64,000 nucleotides of DNA from Toxotes chatareus (GCA_016801885.1 CM028902.1:23217580-23281579), one strand, 5' to 3'. Shown: positions 24,135 through 36,340, numbered from the stretch's first letter. Program-made: numbers and translations. The notes: generated by a model from the letters alone, not told the origin.

Positions 24135-24831
24135 AAGAAAAAAAAAACCCAGCACCTTTCATTGTTTTAGAGCCTCACAGATCAGTGGTGCTAACAGTTT
24201 TCAACAACTCTTCACTTCAGCTGAATACCCCTGAGACATTCCTTCTCGTCTAAATCCACTTCACAAACAACAACTGATTATGATTATTTAAAAAAAAAAA
24301 AAAGGACCCGAAAAATAACCATGAAACCACAGATTCAGTTTCCAGCACAAAAAACGTGGAGAAATGTGGCACTTTAGACCAAAGTAAAAACAGAGCAGTG
24401 TTTACGTACAGCATATACGCATATGCATTATTTATACAGTATATTCAATGTAAACAGGCAGAGTAACAAGATTTTTGCTCTGCTGTTTGTGATTTTGGGC
24501 TTGATGCTGATGCAACATCAATATATTTTAAAAAAACCAAAAACATAACATCGCTTTTTTTCTTGTTGCTGTTGCCAATTATAATCATTTTATAATTAAA
24601 GCTTTAATTTTTTTACAGTGGGAAATGGACTGAAACTTCCACTGGTTAAATTCATTTCATGCATTTGGTGGAAAAGCTGACTGTCGGATGCAACAGCTGA
24701 AATTTGATGCTGCTAATTTTCAGACCGGTCAGAGCCAAAGGACAGTTAGAGTCAACGTGTCTCTATGTGTACTATACACAGAATTATAATCCAAATTATT
24801 CTTGTATGTTTCTGAAACGCCTATTTTTAAT

Positions 24832-24837
24832 AATAAA
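24832..24837 (+). other. Candidate anpep poly(A) signal
   Basis: AATAAA about 700 bases after the stop codon. A weaker ATTAAA occurs earlier at 24595-24600. The stretch from 24135 to here is AT-rich with no other gene and is probably the 3' UTR. Confidence 0.5.
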
Positions 24838-26304
24838 ATATCCACATTGTGTTAAACACGAGTCCTTTAATTCATCACAGCTCATTCTGTTTTAGCTGGA
24901 GGCTCAGAGCGAAAAACGACCGGGCCCATCAGATTTCAGACGCACTCGTCCACTTCCTGTCGATTTGGCGATCAGCTGTTAGGTTAACTTTGACTTTACA
25001 ATCTTTAACAGCATTAAAGGCCATGAAAACATGTTTTCAGGGTGACGAAATGCTCCATGAACACACCGTTGAATGCCAGAGTTAGAACAGCTTGTCTTAT
25101 TTTGCACAGTATTTCTTTTCCTCCCCCTGTGCGGTCAGCTCTCTGGTTTAACGTTGGAACATTTGAATCAAAATCTGATGATGGTTGGTTTGTTGTTTGG
25201 CCTCTGTCAGTTAAATCCCACACAGTGCTCAGTCTCTGAGGGCTGACCGAACCAGGGCCCTAAAGACGCCTTTTAACTTGGATTACTGCTTATTTAGTCA
25301 TGAATATTTACAGTGTACATATTATATACTACTACTATTATTTATTATATTATTTTTCCACATAGAGGTAAATCTAATTTTACATCTTTGCATTACAGAC
25401 GTACTGTCTGAGACGGACCAGTGTGTCTCAGCAGGTCTTTGTATTCACCTGCTGTTGAAGGTATTTCTGCAGTGTCATGTAAAGATAACCTCCTTGATTT
25501 TGTTCCACTGCTCTTGGGTAATATTTAAGCGCTCTGAGGCAATTTTTTTGGACTTTGGGTTGTATAACTAAAACTGAATTTAATGGCTGTAACTATAAAA
25601 ATTTGGGAGTGTATCAACAGTTATTAGAACATTACTGTTTTTTTTTTCCTCTTTCCGTGCTCCAGTTATAATCTGGACAGGAAGTATGCAGGACTTTAGG
25701 GAGCAGAGTAAAACTCTAAATTTATAAAAATCCCAGTTTGACATCAGAAATAAAAACTGCCGAAGCAGACGCCTCAGGATTTATTTGTGTCTGTTGTCAG
25801 TGAATGTTGTCTAGAGAGATCAGATAGTGGCACAGAATCAGTGATTACACCATTAAACCTTCTAAAGCCCCATTCAGACTGAATTAATATTCCAGGGAAA
25901 CGTGGGGCTCATAAAACATTTGCTCTAATCTCAGTTTATGAAGTTATTGTTCCAGATGCAATTTTCAAAACTGCACATTTCATTATCATTTTAAATGAAG
26001 AGAAACGGCTCTTTCTGAATAAGGGGTTGATAGTATTTAATGTGTATCTCACACTGCATCAGTGTACTGAGCTGAGGAAATACAGCCGTCTGTGTGGAAA
26101 AACACACACACAATACAGTGCATCTCTCTACACAACACTTCACAGTATGGAAGGACTAACTATGATGAAAAACAACAGGTATTTGGGACAGTATGAATGG
26201 AAACATGATCACTGATCAGTGGATGCAATATTAAGGTCACCAAACCTCCATCAGAGAATTTAATCCTGTCTCCACGGAGCTTATATAACATTTAAAGAAA
26301 ATGT
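24838..26304. other. Tail-to-tail spacer between anpep and arpin
   Basis: AT-rich DNA between the converging 3' ends of anpep (plus) and arpin (minus). No coding exon, RNA gene or clear repeat family was recognised. Confidence 0.5.
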
Positions 26305-26310
26305 TTTATT
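26305..26310 (-). other. Candidate arpin poly(A) signal
   Basis: TTTATT on the plus strand reads AATAAA on the minus strand, about 290 bases beyond the arpin stop codon. Position fits a short 3' UTR. Confidence 0.5.
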
Positions 26311-26602
26311 GTGTCATACTGTTATGCAGTTATATAAATGTGGGGATACAATCCAAAGTATACAAGAAAAGGGCGAAGCTTCAAAGTCAGCACAGTCTGT
26401 ATCACAGCCAGATACACGCTGTGGAGCTGAAGTGATGCAAGGTTTCAGGCCCCAGGGCCACATATGTAAAAGATTCAATGCCCTGGTGAAATGTGGGAGT
26501 CCAGTCCAAAGACAGAGAGACCAGAATGGAGCCAAGTTGAAACAGGCCAACCCGAGGCTGGAACTGAGCCATGAGCTGAGGCTGATGGGATGGATGGTTT
26601 CC

Positions 26603-29600
26603 TCACTCATCCTGAGAGAGAAACAAAGGGGGAGATGTGAACCTTATCTGGTTTCTGTTTGTTTGAGACGTCATTTACATACAGCACATGTTCTGAACAA
26701 CAGATGCAGCCACAGAGGAGCTTCAGTTAATGTTCACATCAAACATCAGAGTAAGGAGAAGAACATCTGAGCCCAGTGACTTTGACTGGAACGTGATTGT
26801 TGGTTTGAGTGTTTCTGAAACTGCTGATCCTGTCTCCAGAATGACCAACACGTCCAACCCTGGAGGTGGATGGACTACAACAGCAGAGACCATGTCAGGC
26901 TCCCGTCCTGTCAGCCGAGAACAGAGACCTGAGGCTGCAGTGGGGACACACTCACCGACACTGGACAGTTGAAGACTGGTGGTGGTGTGATGGTGTGGGG
27001 AAGGTTTTCTTGGTTCACTTTGGTGTTCCTAATAAAGTGCTCGGTTAGATCCGATAGCTGTTCTCACCCATTCATCCTCCTCTGCTCCCTCTCCATCTCC
27101 TCCAGGCTTGTGAGTGCTGTCTGTGTTTGCTTTGTTGGCCATAATCTTGTCTGTCCACGATGCTCCGGCCTTTTCATCTCCAGCAAAGTTACACTTTGTC
27201 ACTGTGCCACCATCGATTTTGGCTAAAGAGACTGGGAGCACAAAAGTAAGACAGTTTCATAAAGAAGCTGAAGCAGCTGAAAGTGCCTCAGACAAAATAA
27301 AAACAAAAGAATAAAAAAGTAAAAACTACACACTACTAAACATTATTTCTGCGTGTATTTATTCCTGTATATTTACACCCAGTTGTCAGTTTATTAGGAA
27401 CAGTTATTAGGAACTAAAACTAATGCAACCTAATGCAGCAGCCCTGCAGTTAATCCTCCCCTCATGAAGGTTTTAGTGTTCACTTTGTGCTGAACCCTGC
27501 TATTCTTTCCTTTTTAGGCTTCGTGTGATAATATGAGGACAGACTGGATGCTGAACTCTTTTTTTTTTTTTAAGTGATAAATATGTAGAAGCAGTTAAGT
27601 AGTAAACGTAACAGCACATTAATCCAGACTCACAAATGAAAGGACTGTTTCCTCTGGTCTTCAGCCGTACGTCCTGTCCTGTTTCCAGCTCTATTTTCTC
27701 CATCTCTGACTCCGGGTACCAGAAGGCCCAGGTGCCGCTGGGCTGGTGCTTCTCGGTTATTTTCATCAGCTCGGCTTTGTTCACCGTCGCTGACAGCTGC
27801 TCTTCAGACAGGAGGTCTGACTCCCCTTTAGCCTCCACCTCTGTGTGGACAGAAAATGTGCATCTAAGCTAATGAAGACACACACACAGAAAAAAACTAA
27901 TAAAGAACCACTAAGATTATTTCCTGCACAGTCATTATATTTCTCAGACTGCATTTTAATGGATACAGATATTATCCCTTATGCTTTGTGGGAGTAAAGG
28001 GTTCAATTCCCAGCCGGTGCAGAATCACATCACATGACAGGAGACACTGGCCAGGTCAAGCTCACCAAGTTAGAAAGGTACACTACAATCTGCGCTGCAC
28101 ATTATAAAGACAGGCTGGTGTCACTAAAGCACATAAAACATTAAGTCACTTTATATGAACAACAGATCCAGGATGCCATGATCTCTGTGACTGTTACAAT
28201 CAAAAGCTTCAATCCAAAAACTCATCTGTCAGAATTGGGAATTGCGGTTGGACAGATCCATGATTTGAAGGCTTATCAGACGCCAAAACATGATTAAGAG
28301 GATTATAAGAGGATATATATAATACTGACTGAACGATTGCAGGGAAAAGGTTGGAAATCAGATGTTCATGTCACACAGTAATCTTTGAGGAATTTGCAAT
28401 TACATGCATTTGGCTGACCACTGCAGCACGCTGCCTGATGATGATGATGATGGTGCTGAGCTGAGGTCCAGCAAAAGTTGAGCCACGTTCAACTTTCTGC
28501 AGAACCACTCCACGCTGCACTGCCAGACTGGCCTGATTAAAATGAATGAGAGGGCTGCACTTTCTCAGGCAGGACTAAAGTTCATCTGAACGTTTGCTGT
28601 TGTCTACTCACTGTAGGACGACATGAGGAAGCCAGTGTTGACCTTTTTGGTGTCACTGAAGTTTGGCTCAATTTCCTTCCCGCTGGCATCAAACTTCCTC
28701 TGATGGATGCGGCTGGGTTTTACATACAGCACATAGAAACGGACCTGCACATGAGAGAAAACAACAACAACAACAACAAAATAAAGTGTGGTTCTCTGTG
28801 CTGTCTGCCTGCGTTTGTGTTTAGTCTGTCCAAGAATGCTAACACTGATGAAGATTTGGGCAATGTTCCTGTCAACAGCAGACGGCCATAGACGTGTTCA
28901 TAAGACAAATATAAGAAGAAACCAAGGCAGGGGAAATCCTTATTTTGAAAAACAGCTTGATTAAATTCATTACTGGCATCACTTTGCACAGAGGTGTCAT
29001 GACTAGCCCCTGAGGGGGCTGTTCTCTGAACTCTTCTGGTTATGTTTTGAACTCTCTTTTGGACTCTTGTTTTGTGCACTGTTCCTGTTTCATTTTGAAA
29101 TCATGGCCCTTGTGTATCTTGTCTTGTTCTACTTCCTGTCTTGTCTCGTTTCCCTCCATTTGTGATTGTCTGCCCCGCCCTAATTGGTTTCACCTGTTGC
29201 CCATTGCCTTGTGTATTTAAGTTGTCGTTTACCTGTGTTCTTGTTTGTTCGTCTGTGTCCATGTCCGAGTCTGTTTCCATGAGTGTGTATCTGAGTGTGT
29301 GTCTTCTCCGTGTTCGTTCTCGTACCTGTGCCTTGCATTTTTTTCCCCACCTCATGGACCTACCTTGGTTTCCTCTGTTTGCACTTAAGAACGTTTTTAT
29401 ATTTTCGTTTGGTTTGTGTTTCTGAGTATTTTTCTCCTGCGTGGATGGTTTTTGGTTCTTTGAGTTTTGTCCCCTGGCCCTGGACACTTCCAGTGATTTT
29501 TTTTGGTTCATTAAAAGACTTGGAGTTGCTCCTAGCCTGTCTTGGGGGTTATTGCTTTTGGGCCCTGGCCTGATTCCTAGTCTCAGCATAACCTCGTCAA

Positions 29601-30709
29601 ACACTCACACATGGTGAACTGAAAGACCAAACAACTATTTCTTTAATCAAGGGGGAAAAAAGCATCATCAGTCTACAATCCAGATGAATTATGTAGTCTC
29701 CTGATTTAAAAAAAAAAAAAAGGGGAGGACGTGCTGAACCAGACTCCTGGAACCAGACGAAACTCTGCCTGGGTTTTTGTACCTTTTGATTCTTGACATC
29801 ACTGATTGAATGTCTGGAAACATCCAGCAGCTTTCCTTCCAGAAGAATCCCTTGGCCACTGTGTGAGACAAAAAAAATCAAATAATAAAAAAATAAAATA
29901 TTCTGTACATCCTCTTCTGTATTACACAGAGGGGACCTGTGTAATGAGATGCACCAACTAAACTCCTGTCAGCACAGTGACAGGCGGAGCAAAGTGAACT
30001 ACACCGAGATCACTACTTTATCTCAGACAGAGCCTCAGACTCACACTCTGGACACAGTTGAACACATTTTCAACTTTAAATTTTTTATTTTTTTTCTAGC
30101 GCTGCATTTTTATCTAACCGAAACACAGTGGAGGGCGTCAGCTATTAGGAACTATACCAGTACGTTGTTGAGATTAAGAGGTGATTGGTGATTTATCTGA
30201 AAGCCGAACATACAGAACAACACTTACTTCTTACATAATATTGTCTTGCGTTATTAAAATTAGACCTAACTGCTCAAAATCTCTGGAAAAGTAAAGCGTG
30301 TATTTTTTTCAGTGGAGTTTGGTGTTGTCTTCACACAACAAGGAACAGAATGTATCGCAGGGAGCTTCTGTTGCTGGAGCTCATCTGAACACCGGTGCTG
30401 AGTCGTAGTCTGTTTCCCTTTAACTTGACCTGGACCTCAGCCTTATCTGTACCCTAACCTTAGCCTCGCCCCCTGGGAGAGACAGAGGGGCGGGGGGCGC
30501 TACGGAAAAACACAGTTATAATGAGTGAAACGCTGTCTGAGCAGGAAGGGGGGGACACAGACGTCCACATCAGACCGGACACTTTCAGTCTTCAAACAAA
30601 TGTATTTGGGCCCCTACCTTTCATAGGCGGAGGGAGACCACACGCGGTCACATTTCTCGTTGTGTACCGGTTTGTTCTGTAAAGACGTGTTGTGATAAAT
30701 TCGACTCAT
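26603..30709 (-). CDS. arpin: Arpin, Arp2/3 complex inhibitor, six exons
   Basis: Arpin inhibits the Arp2/3 complex at the leading edge downstream of Rac, slowing lamellipodia and steering cells. Coding exons on the minus strand: 30709-30618, 29858-29783, 28744-28612, 27840-27634, 27231-27068 and 26611-26603. All phases agree, giving 226 residues, the length I remember for human ARPIN. The product starts MSRIYHNTSLQNKPV and contains LLEGKLLDVSRHSI, RFYVLYVKPSRIHQRKFDA, KVNTGFLMSSYK, AFWYPESEME, VRLKTRG and GTVTKCNF, all near-identical to the family. It ends in the acidic EEDEWDE tail whose Trp binds Arp2/3. The last exon codes only Asp-Glu-stop; it follows a strong pyrimidine tract and ctctcag, and exon 5 ends TGG before gtgaga. 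Reading through that donor would add 11 unrelated residues, so splicing is preferred. Confidence 0.95.
26715..27050 (+). mobile_element. Tc1-like transposon remnant A (arpin intron 5, antisense)
   Basis: Internally deleted Tc1/mariner copy. It begins with aggagcttcagttaatgttc, continues through gtttctgaaactgctgatc and cctgtcagccgagaacagag, then jumps to ggtggtggtgtgatggtgtg and ends cctaataaagtgctcggt, the family's terminal repeat. Much of the transposase region is missing, and no intact frame remains. The left terminal repeat is absent. Confidence 0.75.
27370..27515 (+). mobile_element. Short Tc1/mariner-like terminal fragment in arpin intron 4
   Basis: Contains gtttattaggaaca, aaactaatgcaacctaatgc and cctgcagttaatcctcccct. 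I recognise this arrangement as a terminal piece of a small teleost DNA transposon. A related scrap with cctgcagtaaatcctgcccc lies near 36748. Boundaries are approximate and the family is unnamed. Confidence 0.45.
28751..28780 (+). repeat. (AAC)n microsatellite in arpin intron 2
   Basis: A run of about seven AAC units beginning a few bases upstream (in arpin direction) of the exon 3 acceptor. Simple repeat. Confidence 0.8.
28995..29598 (+). mobile_element. Probable solo LTR in arpin intron 2
   Basis: The block starts TGTCATGACTAGCCCC and has an LTR-like layout: a promoter-like TATA variant tgtatttaag (29212-29221), a long T-rich transcribed part, and ATTAAA (29510-29515) as a poly(A) signal. 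No retroviral genes are nearby. The 3' boundary and target duplication could not be fixed, so the call rests on layout and on similar wording in teleost LTR elements. It is antisense to arpin. Confidence 0.5.
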
Positions 30710-31679
30710 TTTTCCCCTAAAATCTACAGTAACTTTTATTTCCCCTCTTCTCCCGAGATTTTCCTGTTTCCTGTCCGTGCAGCTGCGTGAGAGGTGCGCT
30801 CGGTTTGCAAACAGCGTGTGCCGACGTGTGACAGCTGTGGCAAGAGATGCGGAAATGAAGGCAAATACGGTCACGGCAAAAGCATCAATCATTAGGATAA
30901 TGTATCAGGCAGGAAAATGAATGGATGAAAGGTGGTGGACGTTACAAAGGAAGCACATTACCACAAAGTACTGTTGTCAAGTAGAATTTTATGGTATTTA
31001 TAATTGAGAATTTAAACTTCTACCCCACTACATTTAGACAGGAAAATACTGTCCTCCTCCCCCACCATACTAATAACGGATATCATTATTTTTCAGATCA
31101 TATTTTACATAATTCCACACGATAAGTTTAACTGTTTCCATCCATTTTGGTTGGTGAAGCCCTACAAAGAAAAACAAAACAAAAAAAACCCCCAGTGTCC
31201 TGTTGATGCTGATCCACTGTAAATGATGAGAAGTCAGTAAAGCAGAGTCTGCACAGTCCCAACCATCACTGGAAAGAGGTCTAAGTCAGACACAATAATT
31301 CAAATCACCTCTGTGTGGTTACTACCAGTTTGCAGTGGCTTTAAATGAAAAGAAAGCAGCAGCTTCCGTTTGGATGTCCTATCAAAGCAAAAGACAATAC
31401 AAACAAGACATTTTATGTCATAGTAAAACAGTTCATTGTATGATTTACGCTACTTTAGTCTATAAACGTGTATAAACTTCATCCCTCCCATGTTTAGGTG
31501 AATATAGCATCCACTTAATCTGCATAACCAGTTTCTTCAGAGGGCTGGTGTTGCGGAAAATGACTTGTCTGTGGTTTAACTGAGGTCCCTCTGACTTGTT
31601 TGGCACCCCTGTGTGTTTCCTCTGCATCTGGTTTCTCTCCGCGAGGCATGGCAGACACAGAGTGCTTGGATTTCTGAGC

Positions 31680-34600
31680 TTATTTTGTGTTTAGGGACTG
31701 ATGGGAGGTCCAGATCAGTGCCGTGGGCTGTGGGGCTACATCCTGGTCCGGAGATCTTGCTGCTCGGGGAGCTTCCTCCTTGGCTTGGATCACAATGTTG
31801 AATTTGTTGTTGAGAAGAGCCTATTATCAGAGGAACGTTCACATCACAGATGCTCAGCGAGGTTAGGACCAGGCTGCAATTTTAAGTTTGCATCTAAAAA
31901 GAAACAGAAGAGTCTCTGAGGCACGCAGGAAATATGATGGGTTAGATTCTTAAAGAAATCTGTTTTCCCTTCTGCACATGTGTTCCAGGTGCAATGTTCT
32001 CACAATTAAATCTTCATTACTATTATTATGACTCACTCTCCCCCAGGTCACATATAACTGACCTCCCCGGGACCTCGAACTGGGATTCATAGAAACTTTA
32101 TTTTTTACGTCAGTGGTCCATCTGTAATTCAGATTTACTATAAATCCTCTTTGTTCACCATCTTGAAAGGAATTTGTGATGCATTTCTGTTCCTAATTTT
32201 CTTGTCTACTTCAAACCATTACTTCCTAATTTTCCCAGAATGTCCTGCAATAGTGCCAACTTCTTTACATCCAGTTGTTCTGAGCACATGTTTATTCTGT
32301 TCAGTTAGTAGACAGGTATACTGGTCTATTAAGGCTGAAATTTACATCTCCTCCGGTGTGATACTTAAGCATCGTCGCACTTCTTGCTTTTTGTTTCAGA
32401 GGGAATTTACGTGTAATAAAACCAGTCCTTAAATGCATCACCAGTGGCTGTTTCAACAACAGTAAGCTGTTTTTGAGGAAAAAGTGAGTCTCACCTCCAC
32501 AGATGAATCGTCTTTTTCATTCCTCGCAGTTTCTCCCAATGTTTTGCTGCTCTTCTCATTACTACCTAGGAAGACACAAATCAAATGAGGTCACATATCC
32601 TTCACTTTTACTTAAAGCTAACATTTGCAAGTTCTGGAAATAGCCTGAGACTCTAAAACAAACCACTCTGCTCCTGTTATCCCTTCCTCTCCCTGCTCCG
32701 TTACGCTCCACTCAGACCTTCAACTACATCCTCGTCGTGTTCACTGTCTCAGCTAATGCAGGAATCAGGAGTTTTCTGGCCTGTGAATCAGCATCAGTGA
32801 CGTCTTCCAGTAGCTTATACTAGCTGCTTGAAGCCTCAGTGTAAGAGGAGTAGTAACCACAAGCATGTTCACGTATTGATTAACACCTGAACTCCAAACA
32901 CTGACTTTGGCCTTCTCTGGTTGGATAGAAGGAAATATCTCTGCAGGCTGTTCAATGAGTCTGAGTCCCAGAGGCCTTTGGCAGCACCTCTAAACATTAA
33001 GATATGTTTTTGAGCATGTTTCAAGTAAAAAAAAAGTATCTTCAGGAAACGTTTTTAGTTTTGTAGTATGGTTATGAAATTTTTTCAAACATCCAAACAC
33101 ATAAAAGATCAAATAATATCTGCACTGAGGGAGTAGCGGCCCAGCTGGATGCTGAGCCAGATGTTTCGTCGTTGAGTCCAGTCCCCTGGGGCCTCCACCT
33201 CATACAGACGCTCCTGATGTTCCTTGTGCTGCTGCAGGAACCTTTTGCACACTGAACACGCAAGAGAGACACACACACAATCTGTTAACGGGCTGCTCTC
33301 GAGTTAGCTCGTTTAAAAAGAAATAACAGGATGAACACACATCTGTAGTGTGTTCACATCACACACTTCCTTCCAAGAAATCTAACACTGTTCATCTCAG
33401 CTTTCAGTCATCCAACAACACCTGGGATCTCTGTGGAGACTGTGAGGAAGCTGTGGAATTTAGATTAAAATACCACAGCAGGATAAAACTACTTGGTGTT
33501 CCTACGGCATGAACACAGCCAGTGCAACACAACCAACGCAGGGGGACCTCAGCTGACCTGCCACCATGCTGGGTGATAATGGAGAGCTGACTCCCAGAAA
33601 CTCTTCTGAGGAGAATGAGGAGCAGAAATCCTCCAGCATCAGGAGGCCAAAGCCTCTCCTCCTCCAGCTCCTCCTCACCAGCACCGTGTCCAGAACAGGC
33701 AGCAGGTAGCAGCGACTGCTCCAGCTGTCACACAGGCTGCCTGGAACACAAGCAGCAGAGTTAGTGTAACCATCACAGTAAGTGACTCAGTTCTATCTTC
33801 ACCCAGTTGGAAGTTTCATGGGGTGGACAAAATAATAGAAACACCTGTCCGTACAGAACCACAAACTACATCCTGAAAGGAGGATTTATTGCAGGACTGC
33901 TGTATCAGACAGCATGATTCTTAGCTAGGTGTACCTAAGTTTTAAATAGCATTGTTGGTCCCAGGACATTGTTTTTATATAACAAATGATCAATGTATAG
34001 TGTGAAAACAGTAACTTGCAGTGATAAACACACAGAGAATTATCACCTGACTCTACAGTCCCACTCAGTTCTATGGAGCACTTTAGTGTCTTTTGGGTCT
34101 TTGTTTTGGTTACTGCCCACAAATGAACTGTTTTGGTTCAGTCTCACAAATGTTAAAATTGAATAAGGCAAGAAAAAAAAAAAAACCCTCCATTGTACCT
34201 TTGTGTTTGACGGTGTAGAAGCCAACGGCCTGTCTGTCTCTCCACAGCAGTTTGCAGCTCTCTGTGCAGGGATGCAGGGAGAACAGCACCTCCTCCTGTG
34301 AGGACCTCTCCACTACCTGACTTAGCAGGAACACAATCACCCTCTCTGTGATCGACTGCACCTGGGGACAATACATTGCCTTAGGAAGCTCACACCAGCA
34401 AACACGAAAACAAACGTTTATTCAGAGAAAGGTTTTCATTATGTTTATTAGTTTCTCCAGATGACTGGTTAAAAAAGGAGCACGGGGAGAACAAGCAACT
34501 TTATTACTGTATTTTATATATATTTTGTTCATATTTTATTATTTCTTTTCACACTGTTCAGACCTGTGTAGGAAATCTGATCTGTTTCTCACTGCATTGT

Positions 34601-35354
34601 AGTGATGCTGACATATATCAGATATACAAATGCACAGTTACCGACACCAAGCCACTTCTGGATTTGCTGGACGTTCGTAAAAGGTCATCCACACGCCACC
34701 ACTTCCCATGTAGGTACAAAGCCAACACTGGAAGGTAGAGGAGAAAGCATTAGTCTCTGTGCACACACTCAGCAAGCACGTTGAGACATCTGAGATCAGA
34801 TTTTTTTCTCATTCTGATGTTTGATGTGAACATTAACTGAAGCTCCTGACCTGTATCTGCAAGTTCTATGCAGGACACTGCTGCCACATAATAAAGTGCT
34901 CAGTGAGTGTATGTCTGCACGTGTGTGTGTATATATAAGTATGCAATCCTAAACCTCGTTCTGGATCTTCAGGAGGGTGAAGCGCCGCCACCGCACAGTC
35001 AGGTCGGTCCTCTTCAAACAGCCGCAACCACCGTATGTTGTTTGCTGTTATTCCCACCTGAGCAAACAGGAAGACAACTTCACTTCATCCTCACTCACTG
35101 ACCTGAACAAACCAGGGTAGCAACAAACACACTTTTTCTTTCTTTAATCTCAAACAAAATGGTAGTCAAAAAAAAACACTATCGTGAAAAAGTGTACTTG
35201 TTAAAAAAAAAAAAAAAAGTTATGGTACCTTCAAAGTCTGTGATAATTCTAACCACTCATTATCACTAGATCTTGACTCCAAAGAGGAGAGGTACTGTTC
35301 AGATGCTAACGTCAGGTCAGTGTCATCCACATCTGGAAGGTCCACAGGGTACAT
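31680..35354 (-). CDS. fam169b: FAM169-family protein (probable fam169b)
   Basis: Minus-strand coding exons: 35354-35229, 35057-34955, 34727-34642, 34361-34199, 33740-33558, 33251-33126, 32565-32495 and 31820-31680. They join in phase to about 332 residues. The first six match remembered FAM169A strongly: VLALYLHGKWWRVDDLLRTS, VQSITERVIVFLLSQVV, LLWRDRQAVGFYTVK, LLPVLDTVLVRRSWRRRGFG, LLMLEDFCSSFSSE and LYEVEAPGDWTQR. FAM169A is a lamin-associated nuclear protein (SLAP75); the function of FAM169B is poorly known. RRRGFG at about 186-191 resembles the acetyl-CoA motif of GNAT folds. The last two exons are provisional: they depend on a weak donor (gtgcag) at 33125. Without it the frame stops at 33109. 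A non-coding first exon probably ends near 36254, with a strong gtaagt donor. Naming as fam169b rests on linkage to anpep and arpin. Confidence 0.8.
33820..33940 (+). mobile_element. Small mariner/Tc1-type terminal fragment in fam169b intron 4
   Basis: Begins ggggtggacaaaataataga and ends near ttagctaggtgtacctaa, two end phrases I associate with small teleost Tc1/mariner derivatives. There is no coding capacity. It lies between fam169b exons 4 and 5. Confidence 0.5.
34790..34918 (-). mobile_element. Tc1-like transposon remnant B (5' end, reversed)
   Basis: Read on the minus strand it begins with the terminal repeat cactcactgagcactttatta, then cagatacaggtcaggagctt and cagttaatgttcacatcaaa. 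This is the same family as copies A (26715-27050) and C (39885-40285). Only the 5' end remains, between fam169b exons 2 and 3. Confidence 0.7.
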
Positions 35355-35630
35355 GGCCTGTCACAGGGAACACAGCTGTTTCAGGAGTAGTTACACATTT
35401 ATAACGGTTTAACACAACAACAAAGAACAGATATGATCCTTGATTTTATGGATGTTATGACAACAGTGGTGATTAGGGTGCCTGACTGCCAGCAAACGTC
35501 CTTGCACCGAACTACGTTTAAATTCTGGCCGTTTAAAGTTTCCTTGATCGTGCACACACGGAATGACCAGCAGAAGATAAGTTATGATCTTTGGTAAGCT
35601 GTCATAGTTCCTTATGGTAAGATCGGCTCA

Positions 35631-35800
35631 TAAGGCAAGGCAAGGCAAGGTTTATTTATATAGCACCATTCGTACACAAGGTAATTCATAGTGCTTTACA
35701 GATTACATTAAAATCATAGAATAAAAGCAAATCATATTACATTAAAATCATAAATAAAAGAAATATATTAAAACATTGGAGCGTCAATTATCTAAGGTAG
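35631..35800 (+). repeat. Interspersed teleost repeat (caaggcaagg ... tttatttatatagcac)
   Basis: A tandem of caagg is followed by tttatttatatagcac and gtgctttaca, then repeated acattaaaatcat units. This wording recurs across fish genomes as a non-autonomous repeat end. It lies in the 5' intron of fam169b. The family name is unknown to me. Confidence 0.6.
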
Positions 35801-36253
35801 GGTAATTAACGCTTGTGAAGCTGGTTTCAGCTAAACATTAACCGTCACACAGTTCAGCAGGTCCGTTCACGGTGTGACTGTCTGCAGGTTAGATGGTCGG
35901 GGTTCAATCTAAAACTCATTTAAAGTAATAGAATAAAAGCACTTGAGCATATTAACAGGCTACACTGGGGTTTAAAAAGTTAATGTTGGTGATTCAGTAA
36001 AGGTTCAAAGTGATTGTATGTGACGGCCGATAGTATGTGTTACATGGACAGATAAGATCCAACTCTCTGCTCAGTCACAGACTGGACTGACCGGGTGCAG
36101 CTACAGCTTCATGCTCTATGCGCAGCTTATGAACCGCTAACCTAGCAATGCTAACAACAACATGTCAGGACAATAAGCATGAAACAGAACGGGAGCCTAA
36201 CCCTTACTGTGCGTTAGGCTGAGTGTGGTCGCATGTCACAGTGAAGTACTTAC

Positions 36254-36340
36254 TTTATGACTTTGTTACGGAGCAGTGAAGTCTGAGGTGCTGACGGGAG
36301 CCGCTGCCAGCTCCACCTGTAACTTCCCTAAATTCACTGT
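36254..36340 (-). other. Predicted non-coding first exon of fam169b
   Basis: On the minus strand a GC-rich stretch ends at a strong donor (ataaa before gtaagt, exon end 36254). The first coding exon has a matching acceptor (ccctgtgacag, exon start 35357, three bases before the ATG). Together they suggest a short spliced 5' UTR. The 5' limit is a guess. Confidence 0.45.

Noticed and set aside
26309..26770. 153-codon plus-strand frame over the arpin 3' end
   Set aside because: It overlaps the arpin terminal exon and part of a Tc1 remnant in antisense. The translation has no recognisable domain.
27029..27067. arpin ending by read-through at 27029
   Set aside because: It would replace the conserved acidic end after the key Trp with 11 unrelated residues, crosses a good gtgaga donor, and a matching terminal exon exists at 26611-26603.
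29101..29604. 167-codon minus-strand frame in arpin intron 2
   Set aside because: It lies inside the probable LTR, reads a T-rich stretch in reverse and is low-complexity polar sequence.
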